Part shown: positions 1 to 5,204 of the stretch, one piece after another
Layout: each line of letters begins with the position of its first letter
Numbering within the stretch: position 1 is the first letter of the stretch
DNA from: Minisyncoccota bacterium
GTDB taxonomy: Bacteria; Patescibacteriota; Minisyncoccia; Minisyncoccales; Minisyncoccaceae
NCBI GenBank assembly: GCA_028703995.1
Contig: JAQVLU010000020.1
Coordinates: 1 to 7,201, forward strand
Reading direction: 5' to 3'
DNA length: 7,201 bases
Notes under the pieces: generated by a model
The model's database searches: none
What the model was told of the DNA's origin: nothing
The model's input: only the letters and a program-made list of their open reading frames with translations
Translations under genes and position numbers: made by a program

Positions 1-48
1 AGCCATTGGAAGCAACGCTAAACTAGCGAAAATATAGTTTTTGTTCAT
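1..48 (-). CDS. N-terminus of a probable exported protein (partial)
   Basis: An ATG at position 48 opens a frame that runs off the left edge after 16 codons, reading MNKNYIFASLALLPMA. A short polar/basic start followed by a hydrophobic stretch is the form of a signal peptide or membrane anchor, so the product is probably exported or membrane bound. It begins 49 nt after the stop of the sigma factor gene on the same strand, the place where an anti-sigma factor or sigma-controlled exported protein is often encoded. The only ribosome-binding hint is a weak AGG about 10 nt before the ATG. With 16 residues no family can be assigned; in CPR genomes DUF5667-type exported proteins can follow sigma genes, but that is only a guess from context. 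Confidence 0.5.
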   Translation of the reverse strand, partial: MNKNYIFASLALLPMA

Positions 49-67
49 TTCAAATACCTATTTTCTT

Positions 68-94
68 TGTATAATAGATTATTTTAAAAATCAA
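68..94 (-). promoter_or_regulatory. weak candidate promoter before the exported protein
   Basis: In the gap after the sigma factor gene the minus strand reads TTGATT (89-94), then 15 bp, then TATACA (68-73), with an overlapping TATTAT at 71-76. The spacing is short for a sigma-70 promoter and the region is so AT-rich that chance matches are likely. If real, it would give a 5' leader of roughly 13-15 nt. Read-through from the sigma gene is an equally good explanation. Confidence 0.2.
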
Positions 95-97
95 GAG

Positions 98-634
98 TTA
101 GGCTTCTAGGTGTTTTTTGAGTTTTTTCATTCCTCGATGAAGCAAAACCCTAGTCGCTCCTTCTGATTTTTGGACACTTTTAGCCACCTCAGACATTGAT
201 TCTTGTTCAATATAGTAAAGAGAAATAATTTGACGATAAGGGTCTTTTAGGGAGGCTAGAGCAATCTTAACCTTACTTAAATCATCTTTTTCAGAAACAG
301 CTTCCTCTACCCCTTTTTTTGAGTCAACAACAAAGTTCATATCGTCTAAACTAATAGCTCCTTTTTCCTTGCATCTATAGTGATCAATTAAAAGATTTCT
401 AACAACTCTATATAAGAATCCAGAAGGGTTTTTGATCTCTACCCCTTTACTTATTTGCCCCCATAATTTACTAAAAGTTTCTGCAGTTAAGTCTTGAGAA
501 AGGGTTTCAGAATTAGTTTTAAACAATACAAAACGATATATCTTTTCGATATTTTCTTCATAAATTTGTGAAAAAAATTGTTCTTTAAAGTTTTGTGTAC
601 TCATTTGCTTTTTTAATTCTATGTCCGCATTCAT
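98..634 (-). CDS. RNA polymerase sigma-70 family factor, ECF-like
   Basis: The 178-aa product (TAA stop) has only the two domains typical of extracytoplasmic-function sigma factors. Region 2 spans about residues 24-95: SQDLTAETFSKLW (46-58) matches the core-binding segment, and FLYRVVRNLLIDHYR (73-87) matches the -10-recognition helix. Region 4 spans about 120-176, with a helix-turn-helix at SMSEVAKSVQKSEGATRVLLHRG (about 146-168, -35 recognition). It should bind core RNA polymerase and direct it to a particular promoter set. The start is uncertain. The longest frame begins at 634 inside a 30-bp repeat, while an internal ATG at 604 (MSTQNF) would leave that repeat wholly upstream and removes a lysine-rich tail of 10 residues that the family does not need. 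Neither start has a Shine-Dalgarno sequence. The gene lies between a winged-helix gene and a probable exported protein. No anti-sigma domain can be seen in the window. Confidence 0.9.
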   Translation of the reverse strand: MNADIELKKQMSTQNFKEQFFSQIYEENIEKIYRFVLFKTNSETLSQDLTAETFSKLWGQISKGVEIKNPSGFLYRVVRNLLIDHYRCKEKGAISLDDMNFVVDSKKGVEEAVSEKDDLSKVKIALASLKDPYRQIISLYYIEQESMSEVAKSVQKSEGATRVLLHRGMKKLKKHLEA

Positions 635-650
635 GTCCGGATTTGTCCGC
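621..650 (-). repeat. 30-bp direct repeat, copy 1, overlapping the sigma gene start
   Basis: This 30-bp element is identical to 688-717. On the plus strand it holds TGTCCG three times (622-627, 634-639, 644-649), that is, CGGACA on the coding strand at 12- and 10-bp steps, close to one helical turn. It overlaps the longest possible start codon of the sigma factor gene at 634. It has about 50% GC, against roughly one third in its surroundings. The form suits a direct-repeat binding site, but a dispersed intergenic repeat is also possible. Confidence 0.8.
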
Positions 651-687
651 GTTTATATCAATAAGAATAAGGGTTCGTCTGTTTTTC

Positions 688-717
688 ATGTCCGCATTCA
701 TGTCCGGATTTGTCCGC
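688..717 (-). repeat. 30-bp direct repeat, copy 2, after the winged-helix gene
   Basis: This is the second exact copy of the 30-bp element, 67 bp from the first and beginning 3 nt past the stop of the winged-helix gene. It carries the same three CGGACA motifs, so the 97-bp tract from 621 to 717 has six. The 37 bp between the copies are AT-rich and contain GAACCC and GATATAAAC on the minus strand. No convincing standard promoter with correct spacing was found there. Confidence 0.8.
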
Positions 718-719
718 AT

Positions 720-1310
720 TCAAAAGTAGGAATTAATCTCATAAAGAGTCTTTTTTCCAGAACCATTTGAAACAACAATACCTCTTTTTTTAAGTTCCTG
801 AATTTCTCTCCTAACACTCCTTGGATTTAAATCTGGGAAGAATTGATTAATGTCTGAAGGTTTCATTTTTCCACTTCCTTGAAGAATTGTGATCACCTTT
901 TCTTGAATCTGAGTTAAAGTAAATTTGGGCTCTTTGGCCTCTTTTACTTCTTCCTCTTTTTCTTCCTTAATTTCAACTTTCTTTTCTACAAACTTAATAC
1001 TTTCAAGTTCCTTTAATATTTCACTATACTGTCCTTTTAATATTTCAAAATTCTTGGGATTAATCCAATTCTGACCTTCTGCAATTTGAAAATATGAAAG
1101 AAGAATTTCAATATTTCTTCGGCATTTTATATTAAAAGACCCGAGTTCTTCTTTTGACAAAGAAAGTTCTTGGTTGCTTAAAATAACAAAAAAAGACAAA
1201 ATCAAATTGCCTCTTTTTCTAATAGAAATACTGAGTGTTTCTTTTTCCGGAAAAAGGTTTGTTACTTTATATAATGCGTTTGTAAGTTTGATGATTCTGT
1301 CCTTCTCCAT
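720..1310 (-). CDS. winged-helix DNA-binding protein of unknown target
   Basis: Starting at the ATG at 1310 the product is 196 aa. Residues 1-105 form a helical N-terminal domain (LTNALYKVTNLFPEKETL near the start) that I do not recognise by function. Residues about 106-129 are a charged Lys/Glu linker. Residues 130-196 look like a winged helix: helix 1 TQIQEKVITILQ, helix 2 KPSDINQFF, recognition helix NPRSVRREIQELKKRG, and a wing with IVVSNGSGKKTLYEI. A transcriptional regulator is the natural reading. The frame is open to an ATG at 1346, but that longer start would place the strong promoter at 1318-1346 inside the coding region, so 1310 is preferred. Its TGA stop is followed within 3 nt by the repeated CGGACA element in front of the sigma gene, which makes that element a candidate binding site. 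Confidence 0.75.
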   Translation of the reverse strand: MEKDRIIKLTNALYKVTNLFPEKETLSISIRKRGNLILSFFVILSNQELSLSKEELGSFNIKCRRNIEILLSYFQIAEGQNWINPKNFEILKGQYSEILKELESIKFVEKKVEIKEEKEEEVKEAKEPKFTLTQIQEKVITILQGSGKMKPSDINQFFPDLNPRSVRREIQELKKRGIVVSNGSGKKTLYEINSYF

Positions 1311-1317
1311 ATGGTTG

Positions 1318-1346
1318 ATTATAGGCAAAAAAAGACAAAAAGTCAA
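1318..1346 (-). promoter_or_regulatory. near-consensus sigma-70 promoter giving a leaderless mRNA
   Basis: On the minus strand the -35 box TTGACT (1341-1346) is separated by exactly 17 bp from a perfect -10 box TATAAT (1318-1323). Only 7 nt (CAACCAT) lie between the -10 box and the ATG at 1310, so the expected transcription start falls on or within 1-2 nt of the start codon. The mRNA should therefore lack a 5' leader. The -35 box begins 8 nt past the stop of the preceding membrane-protein gene. This gives the winged-helix gene its own promoter in addition to possible read-through. Confidence 0.75.
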
Positions 1347-1354
1347 TTTAAAAA

Positions 1355-1696
1355 CTAGTCTTTTATAGCTTTAAGCCCGAGTTCAAAGAGCTTTCCTCCC
1401 GCAAAAACCATAAAAAAGGCAAGTAAACTAAAAGCAGTCATATTCAAAAGTAATGTAATTGATTCTTTTGAGATAAAAGAATTAAGTTGGCTTGAAAGCA
1501 TTTCTTCCATCATCGCGCTCATAGTATCAGAAGAAGATCCTGTACTTTCGCTAGCGCTCACATAAAAAAGTTCCGGAAAAGGAGCTCCCCCAGTAAAATA
1601 GCTATAAGTTTGAAAAATAATGAAAAGAATCATTCCTGCTCCTAAAAGCATAAAAATCCAACCAATTGTTTTTTTAAAAGTAGTTTCTAATGTCAT
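1355..1696 (-). CDS. small two-helix membrane protein, unknown function
   Basis: The 113-aa product has two predicted membrane helices, about residues 11-32 and 80-101. The connecting loop of about 45 residues begins with GGAPFPELF and continues Ser/Thr/Met-rich (SASESTGSSSDTMSAMMEEM). The short N-terminus carries KK and the C-terminus ends GLKAIKD, so both tails are probably cytoplasmic with the loop outside. The start codon overlaps the stop of the trypsin-like gene in an ATGA junction, a strong sign of translational coupling. It is the last gene of the clpB transcript; no clear hairpin terminator follows its TAG stop. I do not recognise the family. Confidence 0.75.
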   Translation of the reverse strand: MTLETTFKKTIGWIFMLLGAGMILFIIFQTYSYFTGGAPFPELFYVSASESTGSSSDTMSAMMEEMLSSQLNSFISKESITLLLNMTAFSLLAFFMVFAGGKLFELGLKAIKD

Positions 1697-2346
1697 AAAT
1701 TTATAAAATCTTTAAGATTATTAATTAAAATTATTTCTACTAAATTATTATTTACTTTAGAAATCCCTAAAACTTCCCCCTTGTTGTTGTAAACAGGAGC
1801 ACCATTGAAAACATCATCTCCTAAAATATTTGTTTTAACTGTTTCTTCTTCAATGCTTTTTAAATAACCTTGTCCAAAAACATAGTTTTCCTTATTATCT
1901 ATTCCTAAAACAAAAACTTCTTCCCCTAAATAAAGGTCAGTTTCTTTAACAAAAACACACGGAGTAAGATTAACCTCTCCTATTTGAACTAAAGAAACAT
2001 CTTTTACTAAATCTCTTTTTTTAATTTCATAAACCTTACTTTTTCCTAAAAACTTAAAATCAAAATCATTGTTTTTAGGAACATTAGAAGCAAGGGTTAA
2101 GATAAGTCCATCTGAAGTTAAGATAATTCCTGAACCTTGCTTTAAAGTATTTAAATTGGTGACAGATAAAACTGTGTTTTGAATTTCTTTGAGGTAGTTT
2201 TTTAAAAAGTCAGTGTGTGATAAAACAATTGTTTCTTGTTTTTGAATAACTTCCACCTTAGAGATATTAGAAAGGAGATAGTAAAATAAGGCTGATTGCA
2301 GGATTAAAAGAAGAATAAAGATTGTAAAAAGTTTTTTCTCAGTCAT
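1693..2346 (-). CDS. membrane-anchored HtrA/trypsin-like protein, catalytically inactive
   Basis: The 217-aa product has a lysine-containing N-terminus, one membrane helix (about 6-25), and then a chymotrypsin-fold domain that probably faces the outside. Family landmarks are present: GSGIILTSDGLILT (71-84) is the HtrA GSG strand that normally leads to TN-x-HV, KDVSLVQI (115-122) matches the D-L-A-L-L-K-I strand with its Asp (D116), and NGAPVYNNKGEVLGI (181-195) matches GNSGGP-x-x-x-x-x-G-x-x-x-GI. The active site is broken: the His position falls in LASNV (85-89), which has no His, and the nucleophile Ser is replaced by Asn (N181). Peptidase activity is therefore unlikely, and a binding or scaffold role is inferred. 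There is no PDZ domain. The ATG overlaps the clpB stop by 8 bp, so translation is probably coupled. No Shine-Dalgarno sequence is visible. Confidence 0.75.
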   Translation of the reverse strand: MTEKKLFTIFILLLILQSALFYYLLSNISKVEVIQKQETIVLSHTDFLKNYLKEIQNTVLSVTNLNTLKQGSGIILTSDGLILTLASNVPKNNDFDFKFLGKSKVYEIKKRDLVKDVSLVQIGEVNLTPCVFVKETDLYLGEEVFVLGIDNKENYVFGQGYLKSIEEETVKTNILGDDVFNGAPVYNNKGEVLGISKVNNNLVEIILINNLKDFINL

Positions 2347-5038
2347 TAACTTTAACGAGCTTGTTATGGCTTAAATTCTTAATAATGATTTCTTCTTTGT
2401 CTCCATCAATAGAGATTCTTTCCCCTTCTTTAATTTCTCCAATAACAATCTTTAGCGCAAGTGGATTTAAAATCTTTTGCTGAATAACTCTTTTTAGAGG
2501 TCTTGCACCAAGATTCATATCGTAACCTTTGTCTGCAAGTATATTTCTTGCTTTCTCAGAAACATTAATCTTAATGTTTTTCTTGTCTAACCTCTTTTCT
2601 ACCTTACTGATTTCAAGATCTACAATCTTTTTAATTTCTTCTTTGTTTAAATAATCAAAGATAACAATTTCATCAACTCTGTTTAAAAACTCTGGCTTAA
2701 ATTGTTCTTTAAGGGAACCCATTACTTTTTCAGTCAAATCTTTTTTAGTACTTGATTTATTATCATTAAAACCAAGCAAAGATTCATTTGCAATAATATC
2801 AGAACCAACGTTTGAAGTCATGATTAGAATAACATTCTTAAAAGAAACACTCCTTCCTTTAGCGTCGGTTAATCTTCCATCTTCTAAAACTTGAAGTAAA
2901 ATATTGAAAACTTCTGGATGAGCTTTTTCTATTTCGTCTAAAAGAACAACTGCGTAAGGTTTTCTTCTTACTTTCTCAGTTAGTTGTCCAGCCTCATCAT
3001 AACCAACATATCCTGGAGGAGAACCAATCATTTTAGAAACATCGTGCTTTTCCATATATTCAGACATATCTACCTGAATTAAAGCGTTTTGATCATTAAA
3101 AAGAAAATCAGCAAGCGCTCTAGCAGTTTCTGTTTTTCCAACTCCGGTTGGTCCTAAGAAAATAAAAGAACCTAATGGTTTTGATTCATCAGAAATACCA
3201 GCACGAGATCTTCTTATTGCATTAGAAACAGCTTCAATCGCCTGTCTTTGAGAAACAACTCTTTTAGATAAAATGTCTTCCATTTTTTCAAGTTTGTAAG
3301 CCTCTGATTCAAGAAGTCTCATTACTGGAATCCCAGTCCAACGAGCTACAACTGAAGCAATGTCTTCTGGCCCAATTTCTTGTTTTAAAATAGGGTTATT
3401 TGCTTGAAGTTTTTTAAGCTTCTCTTCTTTCTTATTTGCTTTAATAAAAAGCTCTGGAAGAGTTCCGTATTTAATCTCGGCTACTTTTTGAAGATCTCCA
3501 TCTTTAAGATGTTTTTCAAGCTCTACCTTCTTTTCTTCTATTTCAGATTTCAATTGTTGCATTGAAAGCATAGTGTCTTTTTCGTTTTTCCAACGTAAAG
3601 AATAATTATTTGCTTTTTCCGTTAATTCGGCTAGTTCTCTAATAATGGTTCTTTCTCTTTTTTGATGTTCCAGTTCTTCTTTCTTGCTATTAGGAACTTC
3701 TTTTTTAAGAGCCTCTCTTTCAATCTCTAGTTTTTGAATTTCTTTTTTTAAATCTTCAATCTCTTTTGGATTTGATTCTATTTCAAGTCTAATTGCAGAA
3801 GCAGCTTCATCCATTAAATCAACGGCTTTGTCTGGCAAATATCTATCTGCAATATATCTTGAAGATAATTCTGCAGCAGAAATTAAAGCAGAATCCTTAA
3901 TTCTAATTCCGTGATGAAACTCATACTTTTCCTTAATTCCTCTTAATATAGAAACTGTATCTTCAATTGAAGGTTCAACAACTAAAATTGGTTGGAATCT
4001 TCTTTCCAGCGCAGCGTCTTTTTCAATATATTTTTGATATTCTTTAAGGGTTGTTGCTCCGATCGCTTTAAGTTCTCCTCTCGCTAAGGCAGGTTTCAAA
4101 AGATTTGAAGCGTCCATAGCTCCTTCAGCAGAACCAGCTCCAACAAGAGTGTGAAGCTCATCGATAAATAGTAAATATTTACCTTCTCCTTTTTTAACCT
4201 CTCTTAAAAGGGCTTTTGTTCTATCTTCAAATTCTCCCCTATATCTTGTTCCGGCAATCATCGCTCCCAAATCAAGAGATAAAACTTCTTTTGATTTTAA
4301 ACTTTCTGGAACTTCTCCTTTAACAATTCTTTGAGCTAATCCTTCAACAATAGCTGTTTTTCCTACTCCTGGTTCACCAATTAAAACAGGATTGTTTTTA
4401 GTTCTTCTTGATAAAATCTGCATTAACCTTCTGATTTCGTCCTCTCTTCCAATCACTGGATCAAGTTCTCCTCTTTTTGCCTTATCAGTTAAATTAATTG
4501 AATATTGCTCTAAAACATTTTGTTTTGTTTCTGGATCTGGGGTAGTAATTGGTCCACTGTCTCCCCTAAAATCCATAATGGCTTCGAGAGCAGAGTCGTA
4601 ATCTAAAGGAATAATGTCTTCTGTCATTACATTTCTAGTGTATTTTATTCTCTCTAAAAGGAACCTCACCTTTGTTTCAGAATCAAGCATTGATAAGAAA
4701 ATATGTTCTAGAGAAATGAATTCATCTTCCATTTGAGTAGCTTCGCTTCTTGCTTTTTCTAAAATCCTTTCCATATCAGGAGTTAGATAAAATTGTCCTG
4801 CCACTTCTACGGCTTTAATTTTTGGAAGACGATTAATAGCTGACTGAGTTCTTTTCTTTAAATCGTTAATATCAACTGATAATTTTTCTAAAATATTCAG
4901 AACAATATTATCAGAATCAAGTAAAATGACAAAAAGAAGATGAAGACCATCAACTTGTTGTTGTCCCAACTCTTTAGCTAAGTTTTGAGACGCCATAATT
5001 ATTTTTTGCGCTTTGTTTGTAAAATTTGCTCCTTGCAT
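2339..5038 (-). CDS. clpB: ATP-dependent disaggregase ClpB (Hsp104/Clp AAA+ family)
   Basis: The 899-aa product (E. coli ClpB has 857) is a cytosolic hexameric unfoldase that pulls proteins out of aggregates together with DnaK. Order of parts: N-terminal Clp repeat domain (about 1-150); first AAA+ module with Walker A GEPGVGKT (221-228), pore loop YRG (266-268), Walker B LLFIDE (289-294) and arginine fingers in ERRF (345-348); coiled-coil M domain (about 413-540) of full ClpB length, ending in the ClpB-like YGTLPEL (524-530); second AAA+ module with Walker A GPTGVGKT (629-636), pore motif GYVG (676-679), Walker B VVLLDE (697-702), PEFLNR (782-787) and sensor-2 GARPLKR (844-850). All catalytic residues are intact. 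Unusually for ClpB, it carries SLLGFN (753-758) where ClpA/C/X unfoldases hold the ClpP-docking loop. The gene has its own promoter, almost no leader and no Shine-Dalgarno sequence, and overlaps the next gene by 8 bp. Confidence 0.95.
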   Translation of the reverse strand: MQGANFTNKAQKIIMASQNLAKELGQQQVDGLHLLFVILLDSDNIVLNILEKLSVDINDLKKRTQSAINRLPKIKAVEVAGQFYLTPDMERILEKARSEATQMEDEFISLEHIFLSMLDSETKVRFLLERIKYTRNVMTEDIIPLDYDSALEAIMDFRGDSGPITTPDPETKQNVLEQYSINLTDKAKRGELDPVIGREDEIRRLMQILSRRTKNNPVLIGEPGVGKTAIVEGLAQRIVKGEVPESLKSKEVLSLDLGAMIAGTRYRGEFEDRTKALLREVKKGEGKYLLFIDELHTLVGAGSAEGAMDASNLLKPALARGELKAIGATTLKEYQKYIEKDAALERRFQPILVVEPSIEDTVSILRGIKEKYEFHHGIRIKDSALISAAELSSRYIADRYLPDKAVDLMDEAASAIRLEIESNPKEIEDLKKEIQKLEIEREALKKEVPNSKKEELEHQKRERTIIRELAELTEKANNYSLRWKNEKDTMLSMQQLKSEIEEKKVELEKHLKDGDLQKVAEIKYGTLPELFIKANKKEEKLKKLQANNPILKQEIGPEDIASVVARWTGIPVMRLLESEAYKLEKMEDILSKRVVSQRQAIEAVSNAIRRSRAGISDESKPLGSFIFLGPTGVGKTETARALADFLFNDQNALIQVDMSEYMEKHDVSKMIGSPPGYVGYDEAGQLTEKVRRKPYAVVLLDEIEKAHPEVFNILLQVLEDGRLTDAKGRSVSFKNVILIMTSNVGSDIIANESLLGFNDNKSSTKKDLTEKVMGSLKEQFKPEFLNRVDEIVIFDYLNKEEIKKIVDLEISKVEKRLDKKNIKINVSEKARNILADKGYDMNLGARPLKRVIQQKILNPLALKIVIGEIKEGERISIDGDKEEIIIKNLSHNKLVKVND

Positions 5039-5050
5039 ATTTGTATTTAA

Positions 5051-5079
5051 ATTATATTATAAAGAATGAAGAAAATCAA
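5051..5079 (-). promoter_or_regulatory. promoter of clpB, with a very short leader
   Basis: On the minus strand TTGATT (5074-5079) is followed after exactly 17 bp by TATAAT (5051-5056). A second TATAAT overlaps it at 5056-5061 but would be only 12 bp from the -35 box. The ATG of clpB is 12 nt past the -10 box, so the leader would be about 5-7 nt, too short for a Shine-Dalgarno sequence. No CIRCE or other heat-shock operator was seen. Confidence 0.65.
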
Positions 5080-5080
5080 T

Positions 5081-5102
5081 AAAAAAGGGTTTTGTCACCC
5101 CT
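5081..5102 (-). terminator. terminator-like hairpin at the end of the acidic-protein operon
   Basis: Read on the minus strand, AGGGGT (5097-5102) pairs with ACCCTT (5085-5090), including one G-T pair, around the loop GACAAA, and the 3' arm runs into six T (5081-5086). This is the most GC-rich point of the gap and fits a small intrinsic terminator for the genes ending at 5205. It ends 1 bp before the -35 box of clpB, so it may also insulate that promoter. Confidence 0.5.
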
Positions 5103-5140
5103 CTTTCAAAATATCTTTACCGAATCATTTTAAGTTGCGT

Positions 5141-5182
5141 CTTTTGAATTCAGGATTCTTCAAAAGCTTCTTTTAAAGAAGC
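5141..5182 (-). other. two overlapping inverted repeats downstream of the acidic-protein operon
   Basis: A 7-bp stem (GCTTCTT / AAGAAGC, loop of 3) lies at 5166-5182, and an 8-bp stem (CTTTTGAA / TTCAAAAG, loop of 10) at 5141-5166. They share position 5166, so they can form side by side or hinder each other. The first is followed on the minus strand by only TTTTG, which makes a weak terminator. They may be tandem terminators, RNA-stabilising 3' stems or a binding site. Confidence 0.4.
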
Positions 5183-5204
5183 CTCTTTATATTATCATAA
5201 GATC

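Noticed and set aside
651..687. ECF-type autoregulated promoter (GAACCC followed by GATATAAAC) between the 30-bp repeats
   Set aside because: The -35-like GAACCC has no recognisable -10 partner at 15-17 bp, so the match is too weak to annotate.
585..701. Possible 38-codon upstream frame starting in repeat copy 2 (MNADMKNRRT...) and overlapping the sigma gene
   Set aside because: It begins with the same MNAD as the sigma frame only because the 30-bp repeat is duplicated. It is out of frame with sigma, has no ribosome-binding site and contains no recognisable domain.
621..717. CRISPR-like array (repeat, 37-bp spacer, repeat)
   Set aside because: There are only two repeats and one spacer, the repeat has internal direct sub-repeats, and no cas genes are present. 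The position in a promoter region fits a regulatory or dispersed repeat better.
1188..1339. CAAAAAAAGACAAAA present twice (about 1188 and 1325)
   Set aside because: This is a low-complexity A-rich word in AT-rich DNA, one copy in coding sequence and one in a promoter spacer; chance is sufficient.
1311..1346. Longer start (MTFCLFLPIINH) for the winged-helix protein
   Set aside because: These 12 codons coincide exactly with the -35/-10 promoter boxes; the next ATG at 1310 fits the promoter geometry.
1174..1368. Plus-strand open frame of 64 codons opposite the winged-helix gene
   Set aside because: It lies antisense to a gene with a recognisable winged-helix domain and crosses its promoter. 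The hydrophobic composition is only the complement of Lys/Glu-rich coding DNA.
4392..4601. Plus-strand open frame of 69 codons inside clpB
   Set aside because: It is entirely antisense to the conserved region of ClpB before and at the first Walker A region and has no family resemblance.
5039..5204. CIRCE-type or other known heat-shock operator before clpB
   Set aside because: I looked for the GCACTC/GAGTGC inverted repeat and found none; only the AT-rich stems and the terminator-like hairpin are present.
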